A stretch of 28,841 nt of DNA from JAEZKC01 sp046546375 (lineage in GTDB: Bacteria; Fibrobacterota; Chitinivibrionia; Chitinivibrionales; Chitinispirillaceae). A model generated the notes under the pieces. It saw only the letters and a program-made list of their open reading frames with translations, was not told the origin of the DNA and made no database searches. A program made the position numbers and the translations under genes. The stretch spans positions 1-28,841 of the forward strand of contig JBKGXV010000037.1 of the NCBI GenBank assembly GCA_046546375.1. Direction: 5' to 3'. This document shows, piece after piece, positions 15,907 through 23,595 of this stretch. Positions within the stretch are counted from its first letter, which is position 1, and each line of letters begins with the position of its first letter.

Positions 15907-16561
15907 AAAAACATGTTTCGTCTGTGGAGAGAAGAACCGTTTTCCCGAATCCGGTCCGGCTTTTTCCATGGATTCCTCGCGGGATCTGGATGGAAGACCG
16001 TCCCATATGGGCAGATCCAATATCTACATGAGTATCCAGCGCTGCATTCACTGCGGATACTGTTCTCCCGATGTGTCTTCAGGACACGAATCATTCAAAG
16101 AAAAAGTGAAGAGCTCTGAATACGCTTCACAGCTCAACAGCCCTGAATACCCCGAAACTGCCAATGCGTTTCTCTGCTATACCCAGCTTGTTGAGAACAA
16201 AGGTGAGTGGGCTGAAGCAGGATGGTGCGCGCTTCACGCAGCATGGATCTGTGATGACAACTCCTTTAAAAACGGAGCCGGAAGCTGCAGAAAAAAGGCT
16301 TACGAGCTGTTTTTGAAGACCAGGGAACACAGTTTTTCTTTCGCCGATTCGCATACCGAGGAAGAAATCCTTCTCATAGACATACTCAGACGCATGAAAG
16401 TGTTCGATGAAGCTGATGAGAGGTGCACAAAAGAACTGTCCAGAACTGATGATGAAAATGCGTTGTGCATTCTGAATTTTGAAAAGCACCTCATTTTGAA
16501 GGAGGACAGCCGCTGTCATACCAGTGATCAGGCCGAGGAATTCGAGGACTCGCAAATGTAA
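15884..16561 (+). CDS. DUF2225-like zinc-ribbon protein
   Basis: A 225-residue cytoplasmic protein. The N-terminus carries two Cys pairs, CFVCG (near 8-11) and CIHCGYC (near 53-58), which form a probable four-Cys zinc ribbon separated by about 45 residues. An alpha-helical region with TPR-like character follows (FLCYTQLVENKGEWAEAGWCALHAAWICDD). The last 25 residues are acidic. This arrangement resembles DUF2225 proteins, whose function is unknown. I start at ATG 15884 (AAGGA, 6 nt spacing) rather than the TTG at 15881. It is divergent from the kinase gene and convergent with the response regulator gene. Confidence 0.72.
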   Translation: MTTVFLIEKTCFVCGEKNRFPESGPAFSMDSSRDLDGRPSHMGRSNIYMSIQRCIHCGYCSPDVSSGHESFKEKVKSSEYASQLNSPEYPETANAFLCYTQLVENKGEWAEAGWCALHAAWICDDNSFKNGAGSCRKKAYELFLKTREHSFSFADSHTEEEILLIDILRRMKVFDEADERCTKELSRTDDENALCILNFEKHLILKEDSRCHTSDQAEEFEDSQM

Positions 16562-16639
16562 AAACAATTTCGACCTTTCCGAATCTGATATCCGGCTTTC
16601 TAAATTCGGCGGGGATCTAAGCATGATTTCTTCAAAAAA

Positions 16640-16684
16640 GGGAACCGTACCCCGGCACAAGCACCGGGATACAAAAAAGTTCCC
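16640..16684. terminator. Nested hairpin between convergent genes, probable bidirectional terminator
   Basis: Outer arms GGGAAC (16640-16645) and GTTCCC (16679-16684) enclose inner arms CCCGG (16651-16655) and CCGGG (16664-16668). A-runs lie at 16634-16639 and 16673-16678, so each transcript has a U-run near the structure. It sits between the DUF2225-like gene and the last chemotaxis-operon gene, which converge here. Confidence 0.55.
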
Positions 16685-16699
16685 CCGGGGTGTATCAAA

Positions 16700-17092
16700 T
16701 CACAAACCGGTCTCCAGAACTCCCAGTTTCCGCATAGTCTCGGACAGCATGGCTAAAGTGATCGGTTTTTTCAGATGGAAATCACATCCGCAGCGAAAAC
16801 ATTTCTTTTCGTTACCCTCAACTCCCGATACGGCGATTATCGGAAGATGATCGAATCCCTTGTTTTCCCGATCCAGTTTTCTTATCCTTTTCACCGCCTT
16901 GTATCCGTCAAGTTTGGGCATGTTCATATCCATGAGCACTGCTTTGACGTGAGCGAAATAGGAACATGAAAACGTCAACTTCACCCCGTCTTCCAGACAC
17001 AGCGGAGAAAAGCCCAGTTTTTTAAGCAAAGCAGAATGATATTCTCTGCTCACCGGATCATCATCCACCACCAGAACCACTTCCGAAATCAT
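16700..17092 (-). CDS. Single-domain response regulator (CheY-like)
   Basis: A 130-residue receiver domain without an output domain. The acidic pocket is Asp10-Asp11-Asp12 (VVDDDP), the phospho-acceptor is Asp55 (VLMDMNMPKLDGY), the switch Ser is in IAVSG and the conserved Lys is in HLKKPI. A C-x2-C-x-C cluster (CFRCGC) precedes the Lys motif, which is unusual. I start at ATG 17092: GGGTGG lies 6 nt upstream, and the longer frame from 17167 would extend into the end of cheB with residues that do not belong to a receiver fold. It is the last gene of the chemotaxis operon, 22 nt after cheB. It may be a second phosphate sink or a link to another process. Confidence 0.88.
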   Translation of the reverse strand: MISEVVLVVDDDPVSREYHSALLKKLGFSPLCLEDGVKLTFSCSYFAHVKAVLMDMNMPKLDGYKAVKRIRKLDRENKGFDHLPIIAVSGVEGNEKKCFRCGCDFHLKKPITLAMLSETMRKLGVLETGL

Positions 17093-17114
17093 CACGATCC
17101 ACCCTTCAATCGGA

Positions 17115-18140
17115 CTATGTTGTGAGAGAAAGCATTTTCTGAGCGATCTGCTGCAGGGGCAGTACATACTGCGCAGCTCCCTGTTTCACCGCTTCTCCCG
17201 GCATACCCCACACAACGCTTGTGGCCTCATCCTGGGCTATAGTGGGGGCTCCCGCGTTTTTCATCTCAAGGAGCCCTCTAGCTCCATCCGCCCCCATACC
17301 GGTCAACAGAACTCCCACCGCATTTTTCCCCACATATTTGGCAGCGGAATTGAACATGACTTCCACACTCGGCCGCTGATGGAATACTCTGGGCGCATTC
17401 ACGTTCTGTACGATGTAACGGGCTCCGCTGCGTTTGACAATCGTATGCAGATTTCCCGGTGCGATCAAGGCGGTGCCGTTGACGACCGAATCTCCCGAAT
17501 TCGCCTCCTTGACCTGTATCTGACTGATGGAATTGAGCCTTTCAGCAAAGGATTTGGTGAAATGTTCAGGCATATGCTGCACGATTACAATCCCGGGGGC
17601 ATTGGCGGGCAGAGTTACAAGAAGCTGCTCCAGAGCACGGGTTCCCCCAGTGGAAGCACCGATAGCGATTATTTTCGAAGTTGTTGAGGTAAGTGAATGG
17701 TGCACCGGGGCTTTTACTGTACCTGAAACGACTCTTTTCAGACTGGAGGGATCCACTTTCGATGCTGCACGGATCATCTGAGCGAGATTGTAGGTGATAT
17801 CACCCACCGTATAGGAGGAACCGGGCTTGCAGATCACATCCACGGCTCCAATATCCAGAGCCTCCATCGCCACCTGACCGCCTCTGGGGGTAAGCGAGGA
17901 GACGATTATGGCCGGTACGGGATAATGCTGCATGAGTTTTCTCAGAAAAGCAAGTCCGTCCATACGAGGCATCTCGATATCGAGAGTGAGAACATCCGGC
18001 TTGTATCTGACAATCTTTTCTCTGGCATCGTAAGGATCCACAGCCGCAGCCACCACCTGGATATCGGACGCCTTGGAAAGTTCCCGGCTGAGAACCTGCC
18101 TCACGACAGCTGAATCATCCACTACAAGTACTTTTATCAT
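17115..18140 (-). CDS. cheB: CheB chemotaxis protein-glutamate methylesterase/deamidase
   Basis: A 341-residue CheB with an N-terminal receiver (Asp8, Asp9, phospho-Asp54 in LTLDIEMPRMDG, Lys105 in CKP) and a C-terminal methylesterase domain from about 155. The catalytic triad is visible: Ser163 in IGASTGG, His189 in VQHMPEHFT and Asp285 in TGMGADGA. It removes methyl groups from receptor glutamates when phosphorylated by CheA. Its start overlaps the stop of the upstream cheX/cheC-like gene (ATGA, 18137-18140). The linker (128-152) is Ser/Thr-rich. The C-terminal half is standard. Counterpart of cheR in the same operon. Confidence 0.97.
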   Translation of the reverse strand: MIKVLVVDDSAVVRQVLSRELSKASDIQVVAAAVDPYDAREKIVRYKPDVLTLDIEMPRMDGLAFLRKLMQHYPVPAIIVSSLTPRGGQVAMEALDIGAVDVICKPGSSYTVGDITYNLAQMIRAASKVDPSSLKRVVSGTVKAPVHHSLTSTTSKIIAIGASTGGTRALEQLLVTLPANAPGIVIVQHMPEHFTKSFAERLNSISQIQVKEANSGDSVVNGTALIAPGNLHTIVKRSGARYIVQNVNAPRVFHQRPSVEVMFNSAAKYVGKNAVGVLLTGMGADGARGLLEMKNAGAPTIAQDEATSVVWGMPGEAVKQGAAQYVLPLQQIAQKMLSLTT

Positions 18141-18589
18141 ACAGTCCTGAACACCACGAGAAGAGGTTCATCTTCCGCATTGATCCACACACTGCGGGTA
18201 TCTTTTATATCTCCATCCAGCAGACCCATTTCAAGTTTTTCGGGTATGCCCAGTTCGAACAAAACATTTTTCCCATAGATATTGGTGAGAATATGGCCCG
18301 CGGAGATATTGAGCAGCTCTTTCAACACATCAAGTTTATTTTTCTTTGTAAGAGAATCAGCTGAATCCATCCCCAGCATATTCATTGCCGCTTCTTCCAT
18401 AAGAGCATCAGTGGTCCACATGTGAATATATCCGCTTGGGGTTCCTGAAAAGGTCAGAAAGACTCCCGCATCTGCCCAGCCCTCGAAGGAAGGCTGCTCG
18501 GCTTGTTCACATGTGAATAAAAATGCAGTCTGCTCCAGAACCCGCCTCACCTCACAGGCGATCATCTCATTCATTTTGTTCGCACTCAT
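18137..18589 (-). CDS. CheX/CheC-like CheY-phosphate phosphatase
   Basis: A 150-residue protein of the CheC/CheX/FliY superfamily. The catalytic ExxN motif is present once (Glu91, Asn94 in KELLNISAGHIL), preceded by conserved Asp/Lys residues. CheX has one such site and CheC usually two, so a CheX-type or single-site CheC is likely. It would dephosphorylate CheY~P; no CheZ is in the window. I start at ATG 18589, which overlaps the cheY stop (ATGA) and has GGGGGA 6 nt upstream, rather than at the TTG 6 nt earlier. It could also bind CheD, as CheC does in Bacillus and Thermotoga. Confidence 0.8.
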   Translation of the reverse strand: MSANKMNEMIACEVRRVLEQTAFLFTCEQAEQPSFEGWADAGVFLTFSGTPSGYIHMWTTDALMEEAAMNMLGMDSADSLTKKNKLDVLKELLNISAGHILTNIYGKNVLFELGIPEKLEMGLLDGDIKDTRSVWINAEDEPLLVVFRTV

Positions 18590-18969
18590 TTCCAATCCCC
18601 CAATATACCGATTATCATATCCCTTATACTCTCGGGAGTACAGGGTTTTCTGAGATATCCCTTTATCCCCTTGCTTCTCAATTCATCGATTCTCAAACTG
18701 CTTCCCTCGGTGGAAACCACCACCACCGGTACATCCTTCAGATCAGTTCTCTGCCGCATTTCATCAAAGAGTTCAACTCCGTTCATCCGCGGCATGTTTA
18801 TATCTGTAAAAACAATATCAACCCAGTTTTTTTCAAGCTTCTCCAGCCCCTCCAGACCATCTCTGGCGGTGATAATTTCACTTACCGGAAGACCCGAGAG
18901 ATTCACTGCCCGCTCCAGAACCGACCTGATGATTTCCGAGTCATCGATGATCATAACCGTATATCCCAT
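18586..18969 (-). CDS. cheY: CheY-like response regulator
   Basis: A 127-residue receiver domain: Asp9-Asp10 in MIIDDSE, phospho-acceptor Asp56 in VFTDINMPRMNG, Ser86 in VVVVSTEGS and Lys108 in YLRKP. Length and motifs match the flagellar-motor CheY. ATG 18969 has an AAAGGAGA ribosome site. It sits between cheD (30 nt away) and the cheX/cheC-like phosphatase gene, which it overlaps. Adjacency to a phosphatase argues that this CheY is the motor-binding one, by inference. In this position Ser replaces the Thr87 seen in E. coli, a common substitution. Confidence 0.93.
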   Translation of the reverse strand: MGYTVMIIDDSEIIRSVLERAVNLSGLPVSEIITARDGLEGLEKLEKNWVDIVFTDINMPRMNGVELFDEMRQRTDLKDVPVVVVSTEGSSLRIDELRSKGIKGYLRKPCTPESIRDMIIGILGDWK

Positions 18970-18999
18970 GTGATTCTCCTTTCCCGTATCAAACAGGCT

Positions 19000-19476
19000 T
19001 TACAGATCAGTTCTGACTCCGCCGGAAACCATCCAGATGCTGCCGGTAGCCAATTCCACATAGAGAGTCCTGGACACCCTGCCTCCCACCTGCTCCGAAG
19101 AGATCATTATTCTGTTTTTCCAGAAGATCTTGCGGGCAATCAGAATGTTTCTGTTGCCGATGTCAAAATAATTTCCAACAGGTATCACCTCCGCCCCCCC
19201 GGCTATCACCACCCTGAGATTCTCTTTTTTCGCTCCCAGGGCGTAAGCTTTCTGAAAAAGAGCCGGGATTCCCGTATCACCGAACATCAGCGGTTTTGTT
19301 GACGCTTTCTGAGGATCGGCTTTGGAAAACGGCAGCATATAGTGAAGGATTCCGCCCACCCCGGTCACTTTATCGTAAATGGCGACTCCGATACAGGAAC
19401 CCAGAGCGTGTGTGACAATCAGATCCCCGGGATTACCGGACACACACATATCGGCCACGCCCACTACCTTCCGCAT
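19000..19476 (-). CDS. cheD: CheD receptor glutamine deamidase, copy near cheY
   Basis: A 158-residue CheD. The Cys-His-Thr catalytic set is present: Cys28 in LGSCIGVAIYD, His45 in GGILHYMLP and Thr22, with the same 17-residue Cys-to-His spacing as Thermotoga CheD. The C-terminal half has AGGAEV and IGNRNI, which fit the fold. CheD deamidates specific receptor Gln residues to Glu, and in some species is controlled by CheC. I start at ATG 19476, where CTGGAGAG gives a good ribosome site and MRKVVG matches the family N-terminus. The longer frame from 19500 has no ribosome site. It lies between two cheY genes. It is clearly different in sequence from the second CheD encoded at 20728-21216. Confidence 0.93.
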   Translation of the reverse strand: MRKVVGVADMCVSGNPGDLIVTHALGSCIGVAIYDKVTGVGGILHYMLPFSKADPQKASTKPLMFGDTGIPALFQKAYALGAKKENLRVVIAGGAEVIPVGNYFDIGNRNILIARKIFWKNRIMISSEQVGGRVSRTLYVELATGSIWMVSGGVRTDL

Positions 19477-19504
19477 TTTCTCTCCAGTCAAAAGTTCCAT
19501 GATA

Positions 19505-19894
19505 TCACAGCAGATTCAGTTTTCGGAACTGTTCAACAATCTTACTTTTTGATATCGGTTTTACAATGTATCCTTCGCACTGTGATTTGAAAGCCTGCAT
19601 GACATTTCTGCTGTCATCCAGAGCTGTAGTCATGATCACCTTGACCCCGTCCAGACCGTAAATGCCGAGCTTCTCCTCTTTTTTCCGTATCGATTTCAAA
19701 ACTTCCTGACCGTCCATTTCGGGAAGCATGATATCCAGAAAAACAACATCATAGGGTTCATCATTCAGGCTTGATTCAAACATCCTGACAGCTTGAGCAC
19801 CATTCACCACGACATCGATTTCCCCGTAGGGCTGGAGCATTTTGGTCATTATTTTGACACTGACCATATCATCCTCGACCACCAGAATACGCAT
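19505..19894 (-). CDS. CheY-like response regulator, second copy
   Basis: A 129-residue receiver: Glu7-Asp8-Asp9 in VVEDDM, phospho-acceptor Asp54 in VFLDIMLPEMDG, Thr90 in IMTTALDD and Lys112 in IVKPIS. It is longer between beta-3 and beta-4 than the cheY at 18586 (RKKEEKLGIYGLDG), a loop that would alter partner binding. GAGGTGAT precedes ATG 19894. It is 14 nt downstream of cheR. It may be a motor CheY, a phosphate sink, or serve another output; sequence does not decide. Confidence 0.9.
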   Translation of the reverse strand: MRILVVEDDMVSVKIMTKMLQPYGEIDVVVNGAQAVRMFESSLNDEPYDVVFLDIMLPEMDGQEVLKSIRKKEEKLGIYGLDGVKVIMTTALDDSRNVMQAFKSQCEGYIVKPISKSKIVEQFRKLNLL

Positions 19895-19908
19895 ATATCA
19901 CCTCTGTT

Positions 19909-20709
19909 TTACTTTATATAAATTGACGGTTTGACGCTTTTAAGAGAACAGAGCTGCCCGGAAAGACTCTCGGCATGTCCCACAAACAGAACTCCTTCAT
20001 GTTTGAGGAGTCTTTCGATCTCAGCCAGGAGCTTTCTGCGGACAACGCTGTCGAAATAGATCATCACATTTCTGCAGAAGACCCCATCCATCGGCCCGCG
20101 CATGGGAAACGGTGTGACGGAAAGATTGAGTCTTCTGAAAAGTATCATGTTTTTAAGCTCATCGGATACAGAGTACTGCACCCTGTTATTCATCTTTTCC
20201 TTCTTGAAATATTTTCTCAAAAGATAATCGGGTATCCCCTTCACCTTTTCCTCGCTGTACACTCCCTGCTGTGCTCTCTGGAGAATTCTGGTGGATATGT
20301 CTGTTGCCAGTATTCTGATATCGGCATTGTACCCGGCGGTACATTCGTGAAGAACCATCGCCATGGTATAGGGTTCCTCACCACTGGAGCAGGCAGCCGA
20401 CCAGAATCTGAAACGTCTGATTCCCTGATCAAGCCACACGGTCATCTGTTTTTTGAGATGATCGAAATGAGGAGATTCTCTGAAAAAAGAAGTGACATTG
20501 GTTGATATCACATCAATCAGATGCACCAGTTCCTCACCTGTTTTGTCCTTTTTGAGAAAGGAAAGGTATTCGTTGAAATCCGCCATACCCAGCTCTCTTA
20601 ACCGCTTGCTTACCCTGGCCGCAACCAGTGATTCCTTTTTGTCTCCAAGCTGGATACCGGCTTTTTCATAGACAATGCTTTTGAACTCGCTGTAGATTCT
20701 TCTTTCCAT
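19909..20709 (-). CDS. cheR: CheR chemotaxis receptor methyltransferase
   Basis: A 266-residue SAM-dependent methyltransferase that methylates receptor glutamates. The N-terminal helical domain is followed by STNVTSFFRE (69-78), the SAM-binding FWSAACSSGEEPYT (from about 102), LATDIS, the beta-subdomain (about 180-200), FCRNVMIYFD and GHAESL. No TPR extension is present. The beta-subdomain loop that docks on a receptor C-terminal pentapeptide in E. coli is about equally long here (from memory of the E. coli protein). That fits with the conserved ...LSQF receptor tails, but docking on them is inference. It lies 18 nt downstream of the second cheD. Confidence 0.96.
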   Translation of the reverse strand: MERRIYSEFKSIVYEKAGIQLGDKKESLVAARVSKRLRELGMADFNEYLSFLKKDKTGEELVHLIDVISTNVTSFFRESPHFDHLKKQMTVWLDQGIRRFRFWSAACSSGEEPYTMAMVLHECTAGYNADIRILATDISTRILQRAQQGVYSEEKVKGIPDYLLRKYFKKEKMNNRVQYSVSDELKNMILFRRLNLSVTPFPMRGPMDGVFCRNVMIYFDSVVRRKLLAEIERLLKHEGVLFVGHAESLSGQLCSLKSVKPSIYIK

Positions 20710-20727
20710 TTCCCCTGCTCCCCGCCC

Positions 20728-21216
20728 CTAATCTGTAATCCAGTCGCTTTTTCTCAGGTTATGCACCTTGAGCACCGCCACATGCCCCGTAGCTGTATCG
20801 AAAACCACTTTTCTGCCAATAGTACCGCCTGTGTCCTCGCTTATGATTTTTACATCCTTTTTATCAAGCACTTTACGGGCGACCTGAATGTTTTCGTCTC
20901 CGATGGTCTGAACACTGTTTTCGGAGGGCCGGGCTCCTCCAAGGACATGCGCCACGATATTTTCTCTGCTGCACCCGGCTTCCTCCATCATACGAATGAG
21001 TGCAAGTGTTGCCACATTACCGTATTCTGTAGTCGCACTGGATTTGTCCCCGGTACGGGGATAACGGAAATGATTCATCGATCCGATAGCCAGAGATTTG
21101 TCCCACAAACAGACTGACACACAATTTCCCAGAACAGTCTGGATGACCAATGGGGTTTTATTCAAAACCATGCATCCCGGATCGAGATAGTAAGTTGATT
21201 TCACAAATTCATTCAT
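20728..21216 (-). CDS. CheD-like receptor deamidase, second and divergent copy
   Basis: A 162-residue CheD. Cys32 in LGNCVSVCLWD and His49 in SMNHF are present with the family's 17-residue spacing, and Thr27 precedes them, so catalysis should be possible. It diverges from the other CheD: LGNC replaces LGSC, NHFRYP replaces the usual H-x-MLP motif, and the N-terminus carries a short extra segment (YYLDPGCMVLNKTP). The C-terminal SEDTGGTIGRKV matches other CheDs. The ribosome site before ATG 21216 is weak. It lies directly downstream of the CZB-containing receptor gene and upstream of cheR. The two copies may act on different receptors, or one may mainly bind the CheC/CheX-like protein. Confidence 0.88.
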   Translation of the reverse strand: MNEFVKSTYYLDPGCMVLNKTPLVIQTVLGNCVSVCLWDKSLAIGSMNHFRYPRTGDKSSATTEYGNVATLALIRMMEEAGCSRENIVAHVLGGARPSENSVQTIGDENIQVARKVLDKKDVKIISEDTGGTIGRKVVFDTATGHVAVLKVHNLRKSDWITD

Positions 21217-21236
21217 AAGTCGGCATCAGCAAGAGA

Positions 21237-21262
21237 TCTCCCCGGGCAAAACCCCGGGGAGA
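21237..21262. terminator. GC-rich hairpin after the CZB receptor gene
   Basis: TCTCCCCGGG (21237-21246) and CCCGGGGAGA (21253-21262) form a perfect 10-bp stem around the loop caaaac, 10 nt after the receptor stop codon. No T tract follows on the minus strand, so this is more likely an attenuator or mRNA-stabilising stem than a full terminator. Confidence 0.6.
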
Positions 21263-21272
21263 GTCCAACATT

Positions 21273-23279
21273 TTAGAATTGACTCAGTTCATCATCGTCA
21301 AAAGGAATCACCTGGCTGGATTTCACAACCTGCTGCTGTTCGCGATTTTCCGGTTTGCTCTGAGCCAGATATCCTTTCGTTGCTCCAGTTTCATTGTGCT
21401 TCACAGCGAGACCGTTTCCGGATATTTTTCTGCTTCTTTCTCCGGAAAAGGAAGCATAACTGTCACCGGAACTGTTTCCTTCGACAATAGAAACCAGTTT
21501 TTTAACCATGTCGCCAAGTTCATTGGCCTGAGCTGAAAGCTCTTCGCTTGCAGAAGCGGATTCCTCCGAACTCGAGGCATTGCTCTGGGTGACTTTATCC
21601 ATCTGAGCAACAGCGGTATTGATCTGATCGATTCCCTCGGACTGTTCTTTGCTTGCGGCACTGATTTCACTTATCAGCCCCGCAACTTTCATTGCACTCT
21701 CTGAAATTCCCTTTATGGCCTCGGAGGCGTCACTGCTCACTGTCACCCCTTTTGTGGCGTTTTTCTGAGATTCCTCTATCAGAGCGGCAGTGTTTTTAGC
21801 CGCTTCGGCACTCCGTTGTGCAAGATTTCTCACTTCCTCAGCCACGACGGCAAAACCCTTTCCTGCATCTCCGGCGCGTGCAGCCTCCACCGCAGCATTA
21901 AGCGCCAGCAGATTCGTCTGGAATGCGATTTCGTCTATTGTGTTAATGATCTTTGCTGTCTGATCTGAAGATTTCTTTATTTCCTGAATAGCTGAGGTCA
22001 CGTTGCCTATTGATGCATTCCCCTGTTCCACGCGCTTCTTTGTATCCTCCATCAGGCTGTTTGCCTGCATTGCATTGTCAGCGTTCTGCTTCACCATAGA
22101 GGATGATTCCTCAAGGCTGCTTGACACCTCCTCAAGACTTGATGCCTGCTCATTTGCGCCCTCCGCCATCTGCTGGCTTGAAGCACTTACCTGGCTGGCA
22201 GCGGAAGACACCTGCTCGGAGCCGCTTTTAAGACTGGATATTATTCTGTTAAGGGCTTTGGAAATGGATGAACTCAGGAAAATACCGAATCCCAGAGCCA
22301 GAAGGACACCAATGATTATGGCAGCTATAACCATGGCAACCACAGAATTCGCATTTTTCACGGCTCTATCCACTTCTCTGTTGGCTATGTTCGTATTCAG
22401 GCTCACCATCTCATCTGCAATACCCATAGCCTCGTCCTGCGCTTTCCTCAATTCAACCATGGCATATTCATTCATTCTGTCATACTGCTCGACTGCCTCT
22501 GCAACCTGATTTTTGATTTCATCAAAGCTATTGAAAACTTCTGTGGCACTCTGCTGCATGCTTCTGAAATCCTGAGTGGCTCCGGAGCGGTTCCCGGCAG
22601 AAAGTCTCTGTTTTATCCTGCCCACCAATTCATGAAATTCCTTGTGGGATTGACGGGATTGATCAATCGCTCTGTTGATTTCAGGGTTTGTCGTTTTAAA
22701 AGTTGACAGCCATTTTCCGTAATTGCAGGCAGTATGGTCTTCGCCGCCGGAAAATTGTGCCCCGTCCATAAAAAGTGCTCCGATCTGGGCCTCCAGCCTG
22801 CGGTGATCTCCAATAAACGTCTCGACAGAAGAAAGAAGTCTGTTGGGATTGGCTATATCTACTTTGTCCAGTTCTTCGGAAGCAGTTAAAAAGGATTCGT
22901 TTTTCTTCTGCCATTCATCAACAACCGCAACAAATTTTTTCCACAAAAGCGCCTCTTCATCTGTTTGAGGCAGGGATTCGTAAATTTCTCTTCCCTCCTC
23001 ATAAACCCCCATAGCCTTATCAATCCTGCGGTACTGCTCTTCTCTTTGCTCCATGGTCAGATTCGGGTTCAGAAGTGTTCTTTGAGAAGCCTGCATTCCT
23101 TCAAATCCCTTCTCCATCATCATCAGACCACGAACGGAGGGGAACCTCACCACACCCACCTCTTCAATATTTCCTTTTAGACGGGTGCTTCCGTTCCATC
23201 CGACAATTCCGACTGCAAGCGTCACACCGGCAACGATCACAAAGCTTCCGATCAGTTTGGTACTGAGCTTAAGATTCAC
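21273..23279 (-). CDS. Methyl-accepting chemotaxis protein with periplasmic CZB zinc-binding domain
   Basis: A 668-residue receptor. TM1 is at about 9-28 and TM2 at about 312-335. The long periplasmic loop contains a helical bundle and a CZB signature: His159, Cys185 in HTACNYGKW, His212 and His216 in SHKEFH. The Cys-to-His spacing is 27 and the His pair 4 apart, the pattern reported for zinc-binding CZB domains. CZB usually lies in the cytoplasm. No HAMP domain is visible; TM2 leads into the methylation helix. The signalling tip is typical (EIAFQTNLLALNAAVEAARAG). The tail is low-complexity and ends VIPFDDDELSQF. The start is GTG 23279 with AAGGAG 7 nt upstream. A likely role is sensing zinc or an oxidant, by inference. 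A GC hairpin follows (21237-21262). Confidence 0.94.
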   Translation of the reverse strand: MNLKLSTKLIGSFVIVAGVTLAVGIVGWNGSTRLKGNIEEVGVVRFPSVRGLMMMEKGFEGMQASQRTLLNPNLTMEQREEQYRRIDKAMGVYEEGREIYESLPQTDEEALLWKKFVAVVDEWQKKNESFLTASEELDKVDIANPNRLLSSVETFIGDHRRLEAQIGALFMDGAQFSGGEDHTACNYGKWLSTFKTTNPEINRAIDQSRQSHKEFHELVGRIKQRLSAGNRSGATQDFRSMQQSATEVFNSFDEIKNQVAEAVEQYDRMNEYAMVELRKAQDEAMGIADEMVSLNTNIANREVDRAVKNANSVVAMVIAAIIIGVLLALGFGIFLSSSISKALNRIISSLKSGSEQVSSAASQVSASSQQMAEGANEQASSLEEVSSSLEESSSMVKQNADNAMQANSLMEDTKKRVEQGNASIGNVTSAIQEIKKSSDQTAKIINTIDEIAFQTNLLALNAAVEAARAGDAGKGFAVVAEEVRNLAQRSAEAAKNTAALIEESQKNATKGVTVSSDASEAIKGISESAMKVAGLISEISAASKEQSEGIDQINTAVAQMDKVTQSNASSSEESASASEELSAQANELGDMVKKLVSIVEGNSSGDSYASFSGERSRKISGNGLAVKHNETGATKGYLAQSKPENREQQQVVKSSQVIPFDDDELSQF

Positions 23280-23350
23280 GATACTGCTCCTTTTTTAAGT
23301 ATCTGTACGATCCATCTCCGAAACCCGAAGACAGAAGAATATGGTTGAAA

Positions 23351-23527
23351 TCATAAATTCTGAAGATCATTGTTGTCATTAAAAATTACCTGACTTGGTC
23401 GTTTTACCTGATGTTTCTGAAATTCATTCTTTATTTGCGATCCAGACAAATAAGCAGAAAGGTTTTTCCGATTGTTATAATGCTCATCTGCCCCCCGGGA
23501 ACCGTCATTTCTATAAGAGATGAACAT
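23351..23527 (-). pseudogene. Orphan chemoreceptor C-terminal tail, MCP remnant or small protein
   Basis: The 58-residue frame from ATG 23527 ends in ...KRPSQVIFNDNNDLQNL. Its last 35 residues align with the end of the downstream receptor (...GYLAQSKPENREQQQVVKSS plus QVIPFDDDELSQF) with one gap, sharing YL, QV, VK, SQVI, D and L. No membrane or signalling domain precedes it, and there is no strong ribosome site. It lies in the 316-nt gap between the two MCP genes. It is most simply the decayed 3' end of a third receptor gene lost by recombination between similar receptors. A free tail peptide that competes for CheR or CheD is a less likely alternative. The rest of the gap holds a hairpin (23554-23582) and the ribosome site of the next gene. 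Confidence 0.6.
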
Positions 23528-23553
23528 GTTTTCTTTCTGAGCTGAATCCCAAG

Positions 23554-23582
23554 CATTTGCCCGGACCACAGCCGGGCAAATG
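23554..23582. terminator. Perfect 11-bp hairpin after the upstream MCP gene
   Basis: CATTTGCCCGG (23554-23564) and CCGGGCAAATG (23572-23582) form an 11-bp stem with a 7-nt loop, 13 nt after the MCP stop codon. There is no T tract on the minus strand. It could reduce read-through into the downstream genes or protect the 3' end of the cheA-cheW-MCP message. Confidence 0.65.
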
Positions 23583-23595
23583 TTTACTACTTTAC

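Noticed and set aside
17093..17167. 25-residue N-terminal extension of the last response regulator
   Set aside because: It overlaps cheB, adds residues that do not fit a receiver fold, and ATG 17092 has a good ribosome site.
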